From positions 1-46,007 of the forward strand of contig CALCPD010000069.1 of assembly GCA_937897875.1 (NCBI GenBank): a stretch of DNA of 46,007 nt, read 5' to 3'. Below the pieces are notes generated by a model that was given only the letters and a program-made list of their open reading frames with translations, was not told the DNA's origin and did not search any database. Made by a program: the position numbers and the translations under genes. This document shows, one piece after another, positions 7,618-16,054 of this stretch. Each line of letters begins with the position of its first letter. The first letter of the stretch is position 1. Source of the stretch: an uncultured Nitrosopumilaceae archaeon. Its GTDB lineage: Archaea; Thermoproteota; Nitrososphaeria; Nitrososphaerales; Nitrosopumilaceae.

Positions 7618-7908
7618 ATGACAATATCAAAAGAAAATAAAGAATTTATCAACAGTCTAATTGAATATTACGTCAGTGAATCAGAATCATATAAACAAAT
7701 TGCAGAAAATTTTCTTCCAGAAGTAGAATCAATTCCAGATACAGCGTTTGGCATAATTACTGGATGTGTATATTCAGGATTTCTACAAGCATATCAAAAT
7801 CAACAACAGAACCCCAGTCTAGAGGACATAGATGAATTTAATCAAATAATTAAAAATAAGGCACCATTAATTAAAAAATCAATCACCGAAACAACTGGAA
7901 GTAAATAG
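7618..7908 (+). CDS. Uncharacterised helical 96-aa protein
   Basis: An acidic, all-helical protein (MTISKENKEFINSLIEYYVS) with a central small-residue helix (TAFGIITGCVYSGFLQAY) that is amphipathic rather than membrane spanning. I recognise no family. Divergent from the preceding gene, with an AT-rich promoter gap between them. Confidence 0.65.
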   Translation: MTISKENKEFINSLIEYYVSESESYKQIAENFLPEVESIPDTAFGIITGCVYSGFLQAYQNQQQNPSLEDIDEFNQIIKNKAPLIKKSITETTGSK

Positions 7909-8022
7909 AAATTAAAACTAGGCACAGATCTAGTCTAAATATAGAGAAATTTCATTGGGAAATCAAAATAAAGTTATTTAAAAAAGCAGTACAGTTTAAT
8001 TTGAATAATAAAAAACGAGTAT

Positions 8023-8115
8023 ATGAAAATTGATGGTAGTAAAATTATTTTTGGTTTAGGAGTTTCATCAGCTCTGGCAACGGCAGTGATTGCATTATAT
8101 TTCTCAATTCGTTAA
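8023..8115 (+). CDS. 30-aa single-helix membrane microprotein
   Basis: ATG at 8023 to TAA at 8113-8115 encodes 30 residues starting MKIDGSKIIFGLGVSSALAT and ending in ALYFSIR. A short basic N terminus, one transmembrane helix rich in Gly/Ala/Ser and a terminal Arg are what one expects of a small membrane subunit or regulator. It lies 31 bp before the GTG-started gene at 8147 on the same strand. It is too short for most gene callers. Confidence 0.55.
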   Translation: MKIDGSKIIFGLGVSSALATAVIALYFSIR

Positions 8116-8146
8116 AGATAAATCATAAAGATAATACAGAAAATCA

Positions 8147-8467
8147 GTGTCTGCAATAAATGAATTCAAAATTACACAAATAGTAGATAATGGCCAAATA
8201 ATTCAACTAACATTAATTGAAAATGTGTCTACAGAACCAATTTCACAAAAACAAATGATTATAGAAAATGTTTCTAAAAAATTAGATTCAGAAACCAAAG
8301 AACAAGTAATGCCACTACTAGAAGCTATTTTACAAGCACAACCAACTGTAAATATTAAATCATATCAACAAACACAAATTACAATATCTATGCCAAAATC
8401 AAGATATGATGGTATGGGTAGACCACAAGTTGGAAGTACAATAGACGTGAATTTAAAAAAAATCTAA
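8147..8467 (+). CDS. Uncharacterised 106-aa protein
   Basis: GTG start ([16 protein letters not shown]). It reads as strands ([23 protein letters not shown]) then a helix ([19 protein letters not shown]), more strands and a Gly-rich end ([19 protein letters not shown]). No catalytic motif. It follows the 30-aa membrane microprotein and overlaps the stop of the convergent thioredoxin-fold gene by 4 bp. Confidence 0.65.
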   Translation: MSAINEFKITQIVDNGQIIQLTLIENVSTEPISQKQMIIENVSKKLDSETKEQVMPLLEAILQAQPTVNIKSYQQTQITISMPKSRYDGMGRPQVGSTIDVNLKKI

Positions 8468-10491
8468 AGTTTTGAATTTACTTCATCTAAAGTATGTAAT
8501 GGTAACGAGCAAGAAAAATTTTTACAAATAAAAACAGAAGTTTTTTCTTCAAAAGATTTTCCACTAAAGAAAGGGTATTCAGATAGACTGTTTAATTGAT
8601 CAGAATTTTGAATTGTAACTATAAATGAATTAGGCAAATAATTTCTAAGTAGGGATTTACAAAGTTCAGAATTTTCAGAATTGATAACAGTAATTTCAAT
8701 AGGTTTTTCTAAATACAAAGAAAGAGTATTCAACAAATATCCAAATCCAAATGGATTTTCAGCAGCAATTTGTGCCTGAGATTCCATGATTTTAATTGAA
8801 ATATCAAGAAAAGATTGTTCCTGAGATAAATGATACAATCGTAACATTACAAAAGAAGAAACAGAATTTCCAGAAGGCAAAGATAAATCATAATTACTTT
8901 TTGGACGAATAATTAATTTCTCATGATTATCAGAAGTCATAAAGAAACTACTATTTTGTGAATCCCAAAAGTGATCAATTAAATGATGACCCAGTTTTAA
9001 TGCAAGTTTAAGATATTTAGAATCAGGTTCAATTTCAAATACATCCAATAATGCATTAACAAAATAAGAGTAATCTTCTAAATAACCATTAATTTTTGCA
9101 GTGCCATTTTTGTAAGTTCTTAAGAGATTACCGTCAACGAAAAGACTCTTTTCTATAAATGCAATACAATTTTTAGCAGCATCAAGATACCTAACATCAT
9201 TTGTAATTCGATAACCTTTTGCAAAAGCAGTTATCATCAATGAATTCCATGAGACTAGAACTTTATCATCTAATCCAGGGGAAATTCTTTTTGATCTTAT
9301 TTCTAATAATTTTTTTGAACATGAATTAATTATTTCATATACTTCTTTTTCAGATATTCCAAAATTAAATGCAACAGTGGAAACATTAAGATTATTACAA
9401 AGAATACTATTTCCCTCCCAATTGCCACCATCAGTTACATCAAAATAAAGACAGAATAAATCAGCATCACTTCCAAGTATTTCTTTAATTTCTTTTTTAG
9501 TCCAAACGTAAAATTTTCCCTCTACACCTTCAGAATCTGCATCATAAGCAGAATAAAATCCACCCTCAGAAGAAGTCATTTCACGTAAAACAAAATCAAG
9601 AGTTTTTTGTAAAACATTAAGATAAAATTGGTCGTTAGTAATTTGATAAGCTTCACAATAATTTACAGACATGAGAGCATTATCATAAAGCATTTTTTCA
9701 AAATGAGGAACCAACCATTTTGTATCAGTAGAATACCTATGAAATCCACCTCCAATTTGATCAAAAATTCCGCCCTTTGCCATTTTGTTTAGAGTTTTTA
9801 ATGCAAACTCATTAAATTTTGGCAAATTAGCCATTTGAGAATATCTAAATAAAAATGAAATATTTGCAGCGTTTGGAAATTTGGGAGCTGAACCAAATCC
9901 ACCATATGTAGGATCCCCTAATTGAAATAAATTCATTGCAGCTTCATCAAGCAAAGTTCGCTCTAATTTTGTAGGAACAGTAATTTTTTCGGTTTTATGC
10001 AATGCATGAATAAAACTTTCTGCAGATTTTTCAATATCTTTTGGTTTTTCTTTCCATGCTTGTGCCAATTGTCTACAGATACTCCCAAACCCAGGTCGGC
10101 CATAGGAATCCAATACAGGAAAATAAGTTCCAACGTAGAAAGGTTTTTGATCAGGAGTAAGAAAAACGCTTAAAGGCCAACCACCCTGACCCGTTGTAAT
10201 TTGACAAGCCTTTTGATAAATATCATCTATGTCAGGACGCTCTTCTCTGTCAACTTTTATGTTTACAAAATGTTCGTTCATAAAATCAGCAACATCATTA
10301 TTTTCAAATGATTCATGTGCCATCACATGACACCAATGACATGCACTATAGCCAACACTTAGAAAAATGGGTTTATTCTCATCCTTAGCTTTTTGTAATG
10401 CCTCGTCATTCCACCCATACCAATTAACAGGATTTTCTGCATGTTGAAGTAAATAAGGACTAGTTTCATGAATAAGATTATTTTCAGCCAT
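8464..10491 (-). CDS. Thioredoxin-fold / six-hairpin glycosidase-like protein (SPATA20/YyaL, DUF255)
   Basis: A 675-aa member of the conserved DUF255 family. The N-terminal thioredoxin-like domain has the diagnostic start ([20 protein letters not shown]), the CHWC redox motif (Cys51, Cys54) in [21 protein letters not shown] and the [15 protein letters not shown] loop. The remaining 500 residues resemble the N-acylglucosamine-epimerase alpha/alpha barrel ([48 protein letters not shown]). Length matches the family. Its reaction is not established; it is found in all domains. Encoded alone, leftward. Confidence 0.93.
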   Translation of the reverse strand: MAENNLIHETSPYLLQHAENPVNWYGWNDEALQKAKDENKPIFLSVGYSACHWCHVMAHESFENNDVADFMNEHFVNIKVDREERPDIDDIYQKACQITTGQGGWPLSVFLTPDQKPFYVGTYFPVLDSYGRPGFGSICRQLAQAWKEKPKDIEKSAESFIHALHKTEKITVPTKLERTLLDEAAMNLFQLGDPTYGGFGSAPKFPNAANISFLFRYSQMANLPKFNEFALKTLNKMAKGGIFDQIGGGFHRYSTDTKWLVPHFEKMLYDNALMSVNYCEAYQITNDQFYLNVLQKTLDFVLREMTSSEGGFYSAYDADSEGVEGKFYVWTKKEIKEILGSDADLFCLYFDVTDGGNWEGNSILCNNLNVSTVAFNFGISEKEVYEIINSCSKKLLEIRSKRISPGLDDKVLVSWNSLMITAFAKGYRITNDVRYLDAAKNCIAFIEKSLFVDGNLLRTYKNGTAKINGYLEDYSYFVNALLDVFEIEPDSKYLKLALKLGHHLIDHFWDSQNSSFFMTSDNHEKLIIRPKSNYDLSLPSGNSVSSFVMLRLYHLSQEQSFLDISIKIMESQAQIAAENPFGFGYLLNTLSLYLEKPIEITVINSENSELCKSLLRNYLPNSFIVTIQNSDQLNSLSEYPFFSGKSFEEKTSVFICKNFSCSLPLHTLDEVNSKL

Positions 10492-10537
10492 AACTAATCA
10501 TAGATTTTAGAATATTTGTACCTAGAGATAAAAATAA

Positions 10538-10780
10538 TTACCAAATTCCCTTACCTTCAGTCAATTCATAAATTCTAACATTAATTCTTTTAAGAAATTT
10601 TGATTTTGATTTATCAGCTTTTTTGTCATGACTGTAATCTTTTTTTTCAAGTAATTCTTGTAGTCGTGCTAATTGTTCTAAAGATAATTTATCAAATTCA
10701 TGTTTAGAGGAAGAAATTAAAGTTAATAATTTAATTCGTTCACGGTCTTCGGAGCTAATATCAGCCATATCATGGTACAT
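10538..10780 (-). CDS. Small charged helical protein
   Basis: An 80-aa protein, acidic N-terminal half and strongly basic C-terminal half (KKDYSHDKKADKSKSKFLKR). A second Met at residue 5 (MADISSEDRERIK) is an equally good start. No recognisable domain; predicted helices in the middle (FDKLSLEQLARLQELLEKK). It may be co-transcribed with the DUF255 gene downstream on the same strand. Confidence 0.6.
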   Translation of the reverse strand: MYHDMADISSEDRERIKLLTLISSSKHEFDKLSLEQLARLQELLEKKDYSHDKKADKSKSKFLKRINVRIYELTEGKGIW

Positions 10781-10871
10781 ATTATTTTAAAAATAAGTCT
10801 TATCTTGACTACATAATTTAGAAGTAAAATCAAAACAGTATGTTAAAATTTAATGAAAAAATTTTTGATTC

Positions 10872-11912
10872 ATGGGAAAAATGCGTGCAATGGTACTTTC
10901 AGAATGTGCTAAAATTGAAACAAATCCATTGAAATCAACTATCATAGATAAACATCAAATTGAAAGAGAAAATGAAATTTTACTAAAAATAGAAGCTTGT
11001 GGCGTATGTCATTCACAACTTCATGGAATTGAAGGGGACTGGAAACATATAGGAATTCCAGCATCATTGCCAATTGTTCCAGGACACGAGGTAGTTGGAG
11101 AAATAGTTGAAATAGGAAAAAAAGTTACTAAATTTAAAATCGGAGATAGAGCAGGAATTACTCCATTATTGGAAGCATGTAAAAAATGTCAATATTGTGA
11201 TGAAGGAAAAGAGTATCTTTGTGAATCATCAAAAATTACTGGAGAGACATTGAAAGGGGGATACTCAGAATACATCACAGTTACAGAAGATTTTGCCACA
11301 AAAGTTCCAAGTAGCATGAAATCAGAATACGCAGCACCATTATTTTGTGCAGGAATTACCGCATACAAAGCAGTTAAAGCTGCAGAACCAAAAATAAATA
11401 AAAAAATTGGAATATTTGGAATTGGTGGAGTAGGTCATATGGCAGTACAATTTGCCAAAATAGAAAAATGTGATGTTATTGCATTCTCCAGAACACAGAA
11501 TCATCTGGATGTTGCAAAAAGATTAGGTGCCATGGACACAATGATATTTTCTAAAGAACAGGAAGAATTTCTAAACAAGTTAAAAGAGAAACAAGGATTG
11601 TTAGATGCAGCAATTGTATTTGCTCCAGCAGACATTGTAACAGATACTGCAATTAAAGCAGTAAAGAAGGGAGGAATAATTGTAATAGCAACTGTAGGCA
11701 AAAATCCAGAATTTAGTGCATTTGAAGAAAAAACAATTCGAGGTACATTGATAGGTTCAACAAAGGATATGGAACAAGTAATCAAGATATGTGATGAAAA
11801 CAAAATTGAAGTAATTTATGAAACATTTCCTCTAGATAAAGCAAATGAGGCATTACAAAAATTAAAAGATTCAAAAATAGATGCACGAGCAGTATTAGTT
11901 CCACAGGATTAG
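10872..11912 (+). CDS. Zinc-dependent medium-chain alcohol dehydrogenase
   Basis: A 346-aa MDR-family oxidoreductase that interconverts alcohols and aldehydes with NAD(P). Visible: catalytic-zinc region ACGVCHSQLHG (Cys46) and GHEVVGE (His72, Glu73); structural-zinc cysteines Cys103, 106, 109 and 117 in EACKKCQYCDEGKEYLC; and the Rossmann loop GIGGVGHMAVQFAK. The usual CHTD/CHSD after the catalytic Cys is CHSQ here, so the second-shell Asp is Gln. A start at Met4 (MRAMVLSE) is possible and more typical. Substrate cannot be read from sequence. Confidence 0.92.
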   Translation: MGKMRAMVLSECAKIETNPLKSTIIDKHQIERENEILLKIEACGVCHSQLHGIEGDWKHIGIPASLPIVPGHEVVGEIVEIGKKVTKFKIGDRAGITPLLEACKKCQYCDEGKEYLCESSKITGETLKGGYSEYITVTEDFATKVPSSMKSEYAAPLFCAGITAYKAVKAAEPKINKKIGIFGIGGVGHMAVQFAKIEKCDVIAFSRTQNHLDVAKRLGAMDTMIFSKEQEEFLNKLKEKQGLLDAAIVFAPADIVTDTAIKAVKKGGIIVIATVGKNPEFSAFEEKTIRGTLIGSTKDMEQVIKICDENKIEVIYETFPLDKANEALQKLKDSKIDARAVLVPQD

Positions 11913-11931
11913 AGGTAACATAAGAAAGAAA

Positions 11932-12084
11932 ATGAATTGTAATAGATGTCACCACACAGATGAAGCTCATATTCCAGATAAAGAAAGTAAATTAATGATA
12001 AAATTAGGAAAATGTAAAATTCCAACGTGCACATGTCTACAATTTATGAATCCAATTCAAGAAATTGATGAGGATTTATTGTAA
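11932..12084 (+). CDS. 50-aa Cys-rich zinc-binding small protein
   Basis: ATG at 11932 to TAA at 12082-12084, 50 residues. Cysteines form CxxCHH at the start (MNCNRCHHTDEAHIP) and CKIPTCTC in the middle, enough to hold a zinc ion. It lies 19 bp after the alcohol dehydrogenase on the same strand and may share its transcript. Too short for common ORF cut-offs. Function unknown. Confidence 0.7.
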   Translation: MNCNRCHHTDEAHIPDKESKLMIKLGKCKIPTCTCLQFMNPIQEIDEDLL

Positions 12085-12089
12085 ATCTA

Positions 12090-12242
12090 TTAAATTATTC
12101 CTAAATCATTTAATTCCTTTTGTATTTCTGAGTCAACTCTTGCACCAGAACCACATTTACTGCACATACCTGTTTCATTTGGATCTTCAGACATTTTTTT
12201 CTCACATTCTACACATTTCTCAATACCTTTTTTGAATCCCAT
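12090..12242 (-). CDS. 50-aa zinc-ribbon protein
   Basis: ATG at 12240-12242 to TAA at 12090-12092. The 50-aa protein has two knuckles, Cys10-x2-Cys13 (EKCVECEKK) and Cys27-x2-Cys30 (GMCSKCGSG), the classic zinc-ribbon arrangement, followed by a short acidic helix (SEIQKELNDLGII). Zinc ribbons of this size act as RNA/DNA- or protein-binding adaptors. It converges with the preceding Cys-rich gene. Confidence 0.72.
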   Translation of the reverse strand: MGFKKGIEKCVECEKKMSEDPNETGMCSKCGSGARVDSEIQKELNDLGII

Positions 12243-12290
12243 ACTAGTAGTTCATCACACCAGCTTTATGTATTTTGTATTAACCGTAAT

Positions 12291-12566
12291 GTGATCATAA
12301 TAATTCATATACGAAAAAGAATCAAGATATACGTGGATAAACATAAACCATCAGATGAAATGATCAAAGATTTAGATAATCTATTATCAAAATTAAATGC
12401 AATGGAAATTGTTGCAGCAGACGAATATCAAAAAAATTCAGTTAAAATTATGAGAGCATTAGTAGAAGGGCAAATGCATTCAATTAATGAATTTCAACAT
12501 ATGAAAAAGGCATTAGATTTACTAACTTTACAATTATTCGATGTACAAAACAAAGTTAAGAATTAA
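12291..12566 (+). CDS. Uncharacterised helical protein (start uncertain)
   Basis: The longest frame starts with GTG at 12291 (91 aa), but its first 14 residues (IIIIHIRKRIKIY) look unlike the acidic helical rest. A GTG at 12333 would give a 77-aa protein starting MDKHKPSDEMIKDLDNLLSK. A TATA-like box at about 12265-12272 fits a leaderless start at 12291 or a short leader before 12333. The body is amphipathic helix throughout. No family recognised. Confidence 0.6.
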   Translation: MIIIIHIRKRIKIYVDKHKPSDEMIKDLDNLLSKLNAMEIVAADEYQKNSVKIMRALVEGQMHSINEFQHMKKALDLLTLQLFDVQNKVKN

Positions 12567-12699
12567 GTCTAGTATCACTAATCCCACAACTGCTACAACG
12601 GTATAGATTAGATTTTTGAAGTTCCTTTTCTAATTTCATTTCGTGGCCACAACACGCACAAGCAATCTTATCTGGATCTTTGTCTGATTCATCATTCAT
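12556..12699 (-). CDS. 47-aa zinc-ribbon-like protein
   Basis: ATG at 12697-12699 to TAA at 12556-12558. The 47 residues carry CACCGHE (Cys14, 16, 17) and CSSCG (Cys35, 38), a zinc-binding fold, after an acidic start (MNDESDKDPDK). The start lies inside the end of the upstream gene (8-bp overlap), so translation is coupled. Its end overlaps the convergent gene by 11 bp. Confidence 0.7.
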   Translation of the reverse strand: MNDESDKDPDKIACACCGHEMKLEKELQKSNLYRCSSCGISDTRLNS

Positions 12700-13102
12700 C
12701 TTTGTCAGATTCCTCTGAATCCTTATCTGATTCCTCTGAAGCCCTTACAACATAATCAGGTTTAGACTCAGGGATATCATCAGAATTACAATGCGGTTTG
12801 TATTGAGAAATAATTTTTTGAATTACATTACGTCTTTTTTCATCACTGGATTCAAACATAGGCAATATTGCAAGATACAAAGATTGTTCAGATCCAGATT
12901 GCTTAAGCCAACATTGGAATTGATCATGAGATGTAAAAAAGGACTTATCATCAGTTTTTTGACAATCACCAGCATAAAGAATATCAAATTTATCCTTGTT
13001 TCTGGATAAAATCAAATAAACTAATTTTTCCATAGGAGGACCCCATTCAGACATTGGAATAGGTCCAAGAAACTCATATTGAAGAATTTGAATGCTCATC
13101 AA
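12692..13102 (-). CDS. Uncharacterised 136-aa protein with acidic repeat tail
   Basis: A soluble protein of unknown function: MMSIQILQYEFLGPIPMSEW, a segment with Trp and Cys (FQCWLKQSGSEQSLYLAIL), a basic helix (EKRRNVIQKIISQYKPH) and an acidic tail with a repeated SEESDKD motif. The first Met may be skipped for the second. The tail repeat resembles the first residues of the coupled zinc-ribbon protein (NDESDKD), suggesting local duplication. Both genes form a two-gene leftward unit. Confidence 0.7.
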   Translation of the reverse strand: MMSIQILQYEFLGPIPMSEWGPPMEKLVYLILSRNKDKFDILYAGDCQKTDDKSFFTSHDQFQCWLKQSGSEQSLYLAILPMFESSDEKRRNVIQKIISQYKPHCNSDDIPESKPDYVVRASEESDKDSEESDKDE

Positions 13103-13218
13103 ATGTATTTCAAAGTACTTTCTTTTCTTTTTATCGGAAAATAAGGTCTAGTGGCAAGATCTAAAAAACAAATCTAGACTTGAAAAGATTAAATTCAAGC
13201 CTTATTGATTCCACATAA

Positions 13219-13467
13219 ATGAAGAAATCCCAAAATATGAGGCAAGTCGGATATTCCATGATTCTAGTTTCAGCAAGTTTAGTAGCAGTTTTAGTAATAG
13301 GGTTACTAATTGGCGAAGATGTCCTATATGCAGATAACATGTCAAGAGATAACACAGCACATTTCAATGAATGTAAAGCAAATGATTTCAAAACAGATGG
13401 ATGTGAGATATACTGGGATAGAATTAACAATGAAATCTCAGGAATTTATGTAGATTTAGAAAATTAA
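13219..13467 (+). CDS. Small membrane-anchored extracellular protein
   Basis: An 82-aa protein with a basic N terminus, one hydrophobic helix (VGYSMILVSASLVAVLVIGL, about residues 10-31) and an acidic outer domain holding two cysteines (FNECKAND and DGCEIYW), likely a disulfide. Met7 is an alternative start. It is convergent with the TPR-like gene. No family recognised. Confidence 0.65.
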   Translation: MKKSQNMRQVGYSMILVSASLVAVLVIGLLIGEDVLYADNMSRDNTAHFNECKANDFKTDGCEIYWDRINNEISGIYVDLEN

Positions 13468-13468
13468 T

Positions 13469-13807
13469 CTAAAAATCATTTTTAATAGAATTTGCTTTAT
13501 TTTGATAAATTTGAGCCTTCTCTGCATTATCTAATTCATTTAGGTAAATATCAGCAAGTTGTTGTAAAGGGTAAAAATCATTAGGAGAAATATCAGATAA
13601 TTTTTTCAAACATTCTATTTTCTTATCCAAGTCAGAAATTTCGACATAACAGCTGTATAATTCAATTAAAATTTTAGGATCATTAGTATTTAATTCAAAT
13701 TGTTTTTTTAACTTTAGTATTTTTTTCTGAGTGAGTTTAAGTGATTTTGAGCTAGGAGTATTTTGTTTTAATTCAAGACTTTTTTTAATTTTATTCATTA
13801 ATCCCAT
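13469..13807 (-). CDS. Small TPR-like protein
   Basis: A 112-aa helical protein. The first 35 residues are basic; the rest carries about two tetratricopeptide-like helix pairs (DPKILIELYSCYVEISDLDKK, then NDFYPLQQLADIYLNELDN...AEKAQIYQNKA). TPRs mediate protein contacts. A second small TPR gene occurs at 31414-31815. The start could be Met1 or Met4. Confidence 0.7.
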   Translation of the reverse strand: MGLMNKIKKSLELKQNTPSSKSLKLTQKKILKLKKQFELNTNDPKILIELYSCYVEISDLDKKIECLKKLSDISPNDFYPLQQLADIYLNELDNAEKAQIYQNKANSIKNDF

Positions 13808-13855
13808 AATTATACATGAACATACTAGAAATTAAGAGTGTATATAAAATAAAAA

Positions 13856-14542
13856 CTAATAACCATTTGCAAAATCAGATACCATATTCTTATCTTTAGT
13901 TAATCTATTCATTGCAAAAAATGCACCACCAACAATACCAGCTTGGTAAAAAGTATATAAGAAAATACCAGAAGAAGTAGGATCAGATTTTGTAAAACTT
14001 AAAGCAAGAACAGTAACAAAAACAAATGTACTAGCAGATGAAACAAATCTATTTAAAAATCCAGAATCCAAACCTACAATTCGTTTTGTTGCAGCAGCCA
14101 TTAACATAATACTGGAAATAATAAGAAATGTGGCACCACCATTAGCCATGATAAATGTATGTACCCAGGTCAACAATCCATCTTCAAAAATAGATACATC
14201 AGGCATCACACTTCCACCATTTATTGCAAAGTTTACAGAACTAAACATACCACCCATTACAAAAAAGAATAAGAATATTTTTACAATTGATCTTTTAATT
14301 GGACTACGAATTTCTGTTGGATTAACAGCTCGTTTTGTAATTTTTATGCCATATAGAAATCCAACAGCCATTGCAGGTAAAAACATCAAATTAATTAAAA
14401 TTGGGGATTCTCGATTGATAGCATCAATTTGAGGATGAAAAATAAGGAATAGTAGTAGAGCTAACAAAGCAGATGAAGCAAATAAAATCAAACCAAGGTA
14501 TTTGTGCCCAGTAGATTCAGATTGACCATTCCAGTCGTACAT
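13856..14542 (-). CDS. Polytopic membrane protein, about six helices
   Basis: A 228-aa integral membrane protein of unknown function. Hydrophobic helices are seen at about residues 15-37, 47-67, 85-110, 125-150, 165-185 and 193-210, with a basic cytoplasmic loop (KITKRAVNPTEIRSPIKRS). A conserved-looking His lies in TWVHTFIMANGG, where haem- or metal-binding is conceivable but not shown. No family name can be given. Confidence 0.75.
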   Translation of the reverse strand: MYDWNGQSESTGHKYLGLILFASSALLALLLFLIFHPQIDAINRESPILINLMFLPAMAVGFLYGIKITKRAVNPTEIRSPIKRSIVKIFLFFFVMGGMFSSVNFAINGGSVMPDVSIFEDGLLTWVHTFIMANGGATFLIISSIMLMAAATKRIVGLDSGFLNRFVSSASTFVFVTVLALSFTKSDPTSSGIFLYTFYQAGIVGGAFFAMNRLTKDKNMVSDFANGY

Positions 14543-14645
14543 TTTATCTAGTCATGAGAAAATGATTAAAGACAGAATCCAAAAATGATTTGTTCAAAGT
14601 ATCAATTCTGTTTACCCTTTTTAATGGAAATTAAATAAAATAGTC

Positions 14646-14852
14646 ATGAGTAAAGGATATCCAATTATTGGAATTGGGATAATTTCATTCATTTTCGGCT
14701 TAATTTTTGATCTTCAAGGACAATCAATAGTAGGTCCAAAATCATCTTTCATGTATGCCAATCCAGATTGGATCACATATGGAATTCAGATAATGATTGG
14801 AGGAATCATAATTATTGGAATTGGCAGTGTATTGAGAATTTTAAAAAAATAA
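14646..14852 (+). CDS. Small two-helix membrane protein
   Basis: A 68-aa protein with two Gly/Ile-rich membrane helices (about residues 5-23 and 40-62) joined by an outer loop (QGQSIVGPKSSFMYANPDWI), ending LRILKK. Convergent with truD, 5 bp between the frames. Function unknown. Confidence 0.7.
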   Translation: MSKGYPIIGIGIISFIFGLIFDLQGQSIVGPKSSFMYANPDWITYGIQIMIGGIIIIGIGSVLRILKK

Positions 14853-14857
14853 CAGTA

Positions 14858-16054
14858 TCAAAATCCTGCGGCAATAGGATCATCAGGTTTCATAACCTCC
14901 CTCAACAAAATTGTTGCAAAAGACCCACGAGATAATGAAAATTCAACATTATTTTTATTAGAAAAATAATCAGAGCAGTGAATCGAAGCTTGCCTAAATC
15001 CACCTTCGCTGCTGACTTCTTGCATTTCTTTAATGAAAAAATCTTTTGGAGTAATTTCTTCTTGAATTAAAATTTTAGAAATTTGATGATCAAATCTTGT
15101 TTTTTTATAATACGAATAACCAACAAAAGGTAATGACAAATATTGTTCAATTCCATCTTTAAATTTTCCAATTATACTTTTAGAATCATAACAGACATCA
15201 CCAGATTTAGCTTCAAATAAATTCTCACCGTCTAAAAATGCAGAACTAAGAGATTGATTAAAAATAAATGATTGATATGCTTGGATATAAAATCGTCTCA
15301 AAGACAACGGAATTGCACGTATAGCACGAATGGAATCATCGTGATCAATCATTTCTTTTAAAACAATTTTTTCAATATCCATTTGAGATGGAACTTGGTC
15401 ATAATATTTTTTATAATTTGTTTTATCAGAAAGTTTTTCGCGAATTTCAGAATTTTCGGCAGAGTCATATGAGGAAGTGAAAGATAAAATCAAGTCAACA
15501 GCCATATCAAAATCTCTGTGTAGAATTGCTTTTCCAATTAAATGAGTAACAGGTCTTTTTGAACCAAATCTCTGATATCCATAGAAATTCAAAACATGAT
15601 TATGTTCATTAAAAGAGGATAAACCATCAGAGCAATCAGAAATTTGAATTTTAAAATTATTACCAATCATATCTTTTTTAGACAGTGGTTTTTTGGTAAA
15701 TCCAATTTTTGTAAGAGAGTATTTTTCAGTGGAAAAATCTTCAATTGGCTTACCCTTGTGAGGTGAACCAACATATTGTTCAGTTACAGCAGAAGCGTCT
15801 TTTAGTCCTAGAGACTTTAAACGGACACCAGTTTTTCGAAAAACTCCAGATAAGGCATGATTAGTATCAATTTTTTTCTTTTTTAGTTTGTAAACAGCAT
15901 AACCACTTTCATCAGTTATAGAATTTGTGGCACGTTTAGAAATTAATTCAGAAACTTCAAAGTTCTCAGGATTAATTCTAATTTTACCACCAATACCAGG
16001 GAATTTTGAAGTGTAAACAGAGATTCCTATTTGTGAATCAATATCAGATATCAC
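14858..16054 (-). CDS. truD: tRNA pseudouridine synthase D
   Basis: Converts uridine 13 of certain tRNAs to pseudouridine. The 398-aa protein shows the TruD signature early: NPENFEVSE, then GLKDASAVTEQYV, whose Asp86 is the catalytic residue, followed by the TruD-specific domain with NFYGYQRFGSKRPVTHLIG and, later, LRRFYIQAYQSFIFNQ. Size fits archaeal TruD. The ATG overlaps the stop of the upstream propeller gene by 4 bp (ATGA), so the two are translated from one mRNA although their products work in different compartments. Confidence 0.95.
   Translation of the reverse strand: MISDIDSQIGISVYTSKFPGIGGKIRINPENFEVSELISKRATNSITDESGYAVYKLKKKKIDTNHALSGVFRKTGVRLKSLGLKDASAVTEQYVGSPHKGKPIEDFSTEKYSLTKIGFTKKPLSKKDMIGNNFKIQISDCSDGLSSFNEHNHVLNFYGYQRFGSKRPVTHLIGKAILHRDFDMAVDLILSFTSSYDSAENSEIREKLSDKTNYKKYYDQVPSQMDIEKIVLKEMIDHDDSIRAIRAIPLSLRRFYIQAYQSFIFNQSLSSAFLDGENLFEAKSGDVCYDSKSIIGKFKDGIEQYLSLPFVGYSYYKKTRFDHQISKILIQEEITPKDFFIKEMQEVSSEGGFRQASIHCSDYFSNKNNVEFSLSRGSFATILLREVMKPDDPIAAGF

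Noticed and set aside
13146-13199. Short inverted repeats GTCTAG/CTAGAC and CTTGAA/TTCAAG
   Set aside because: Only 6 bp each in AT-rich intergenic DNA; expected by chance.
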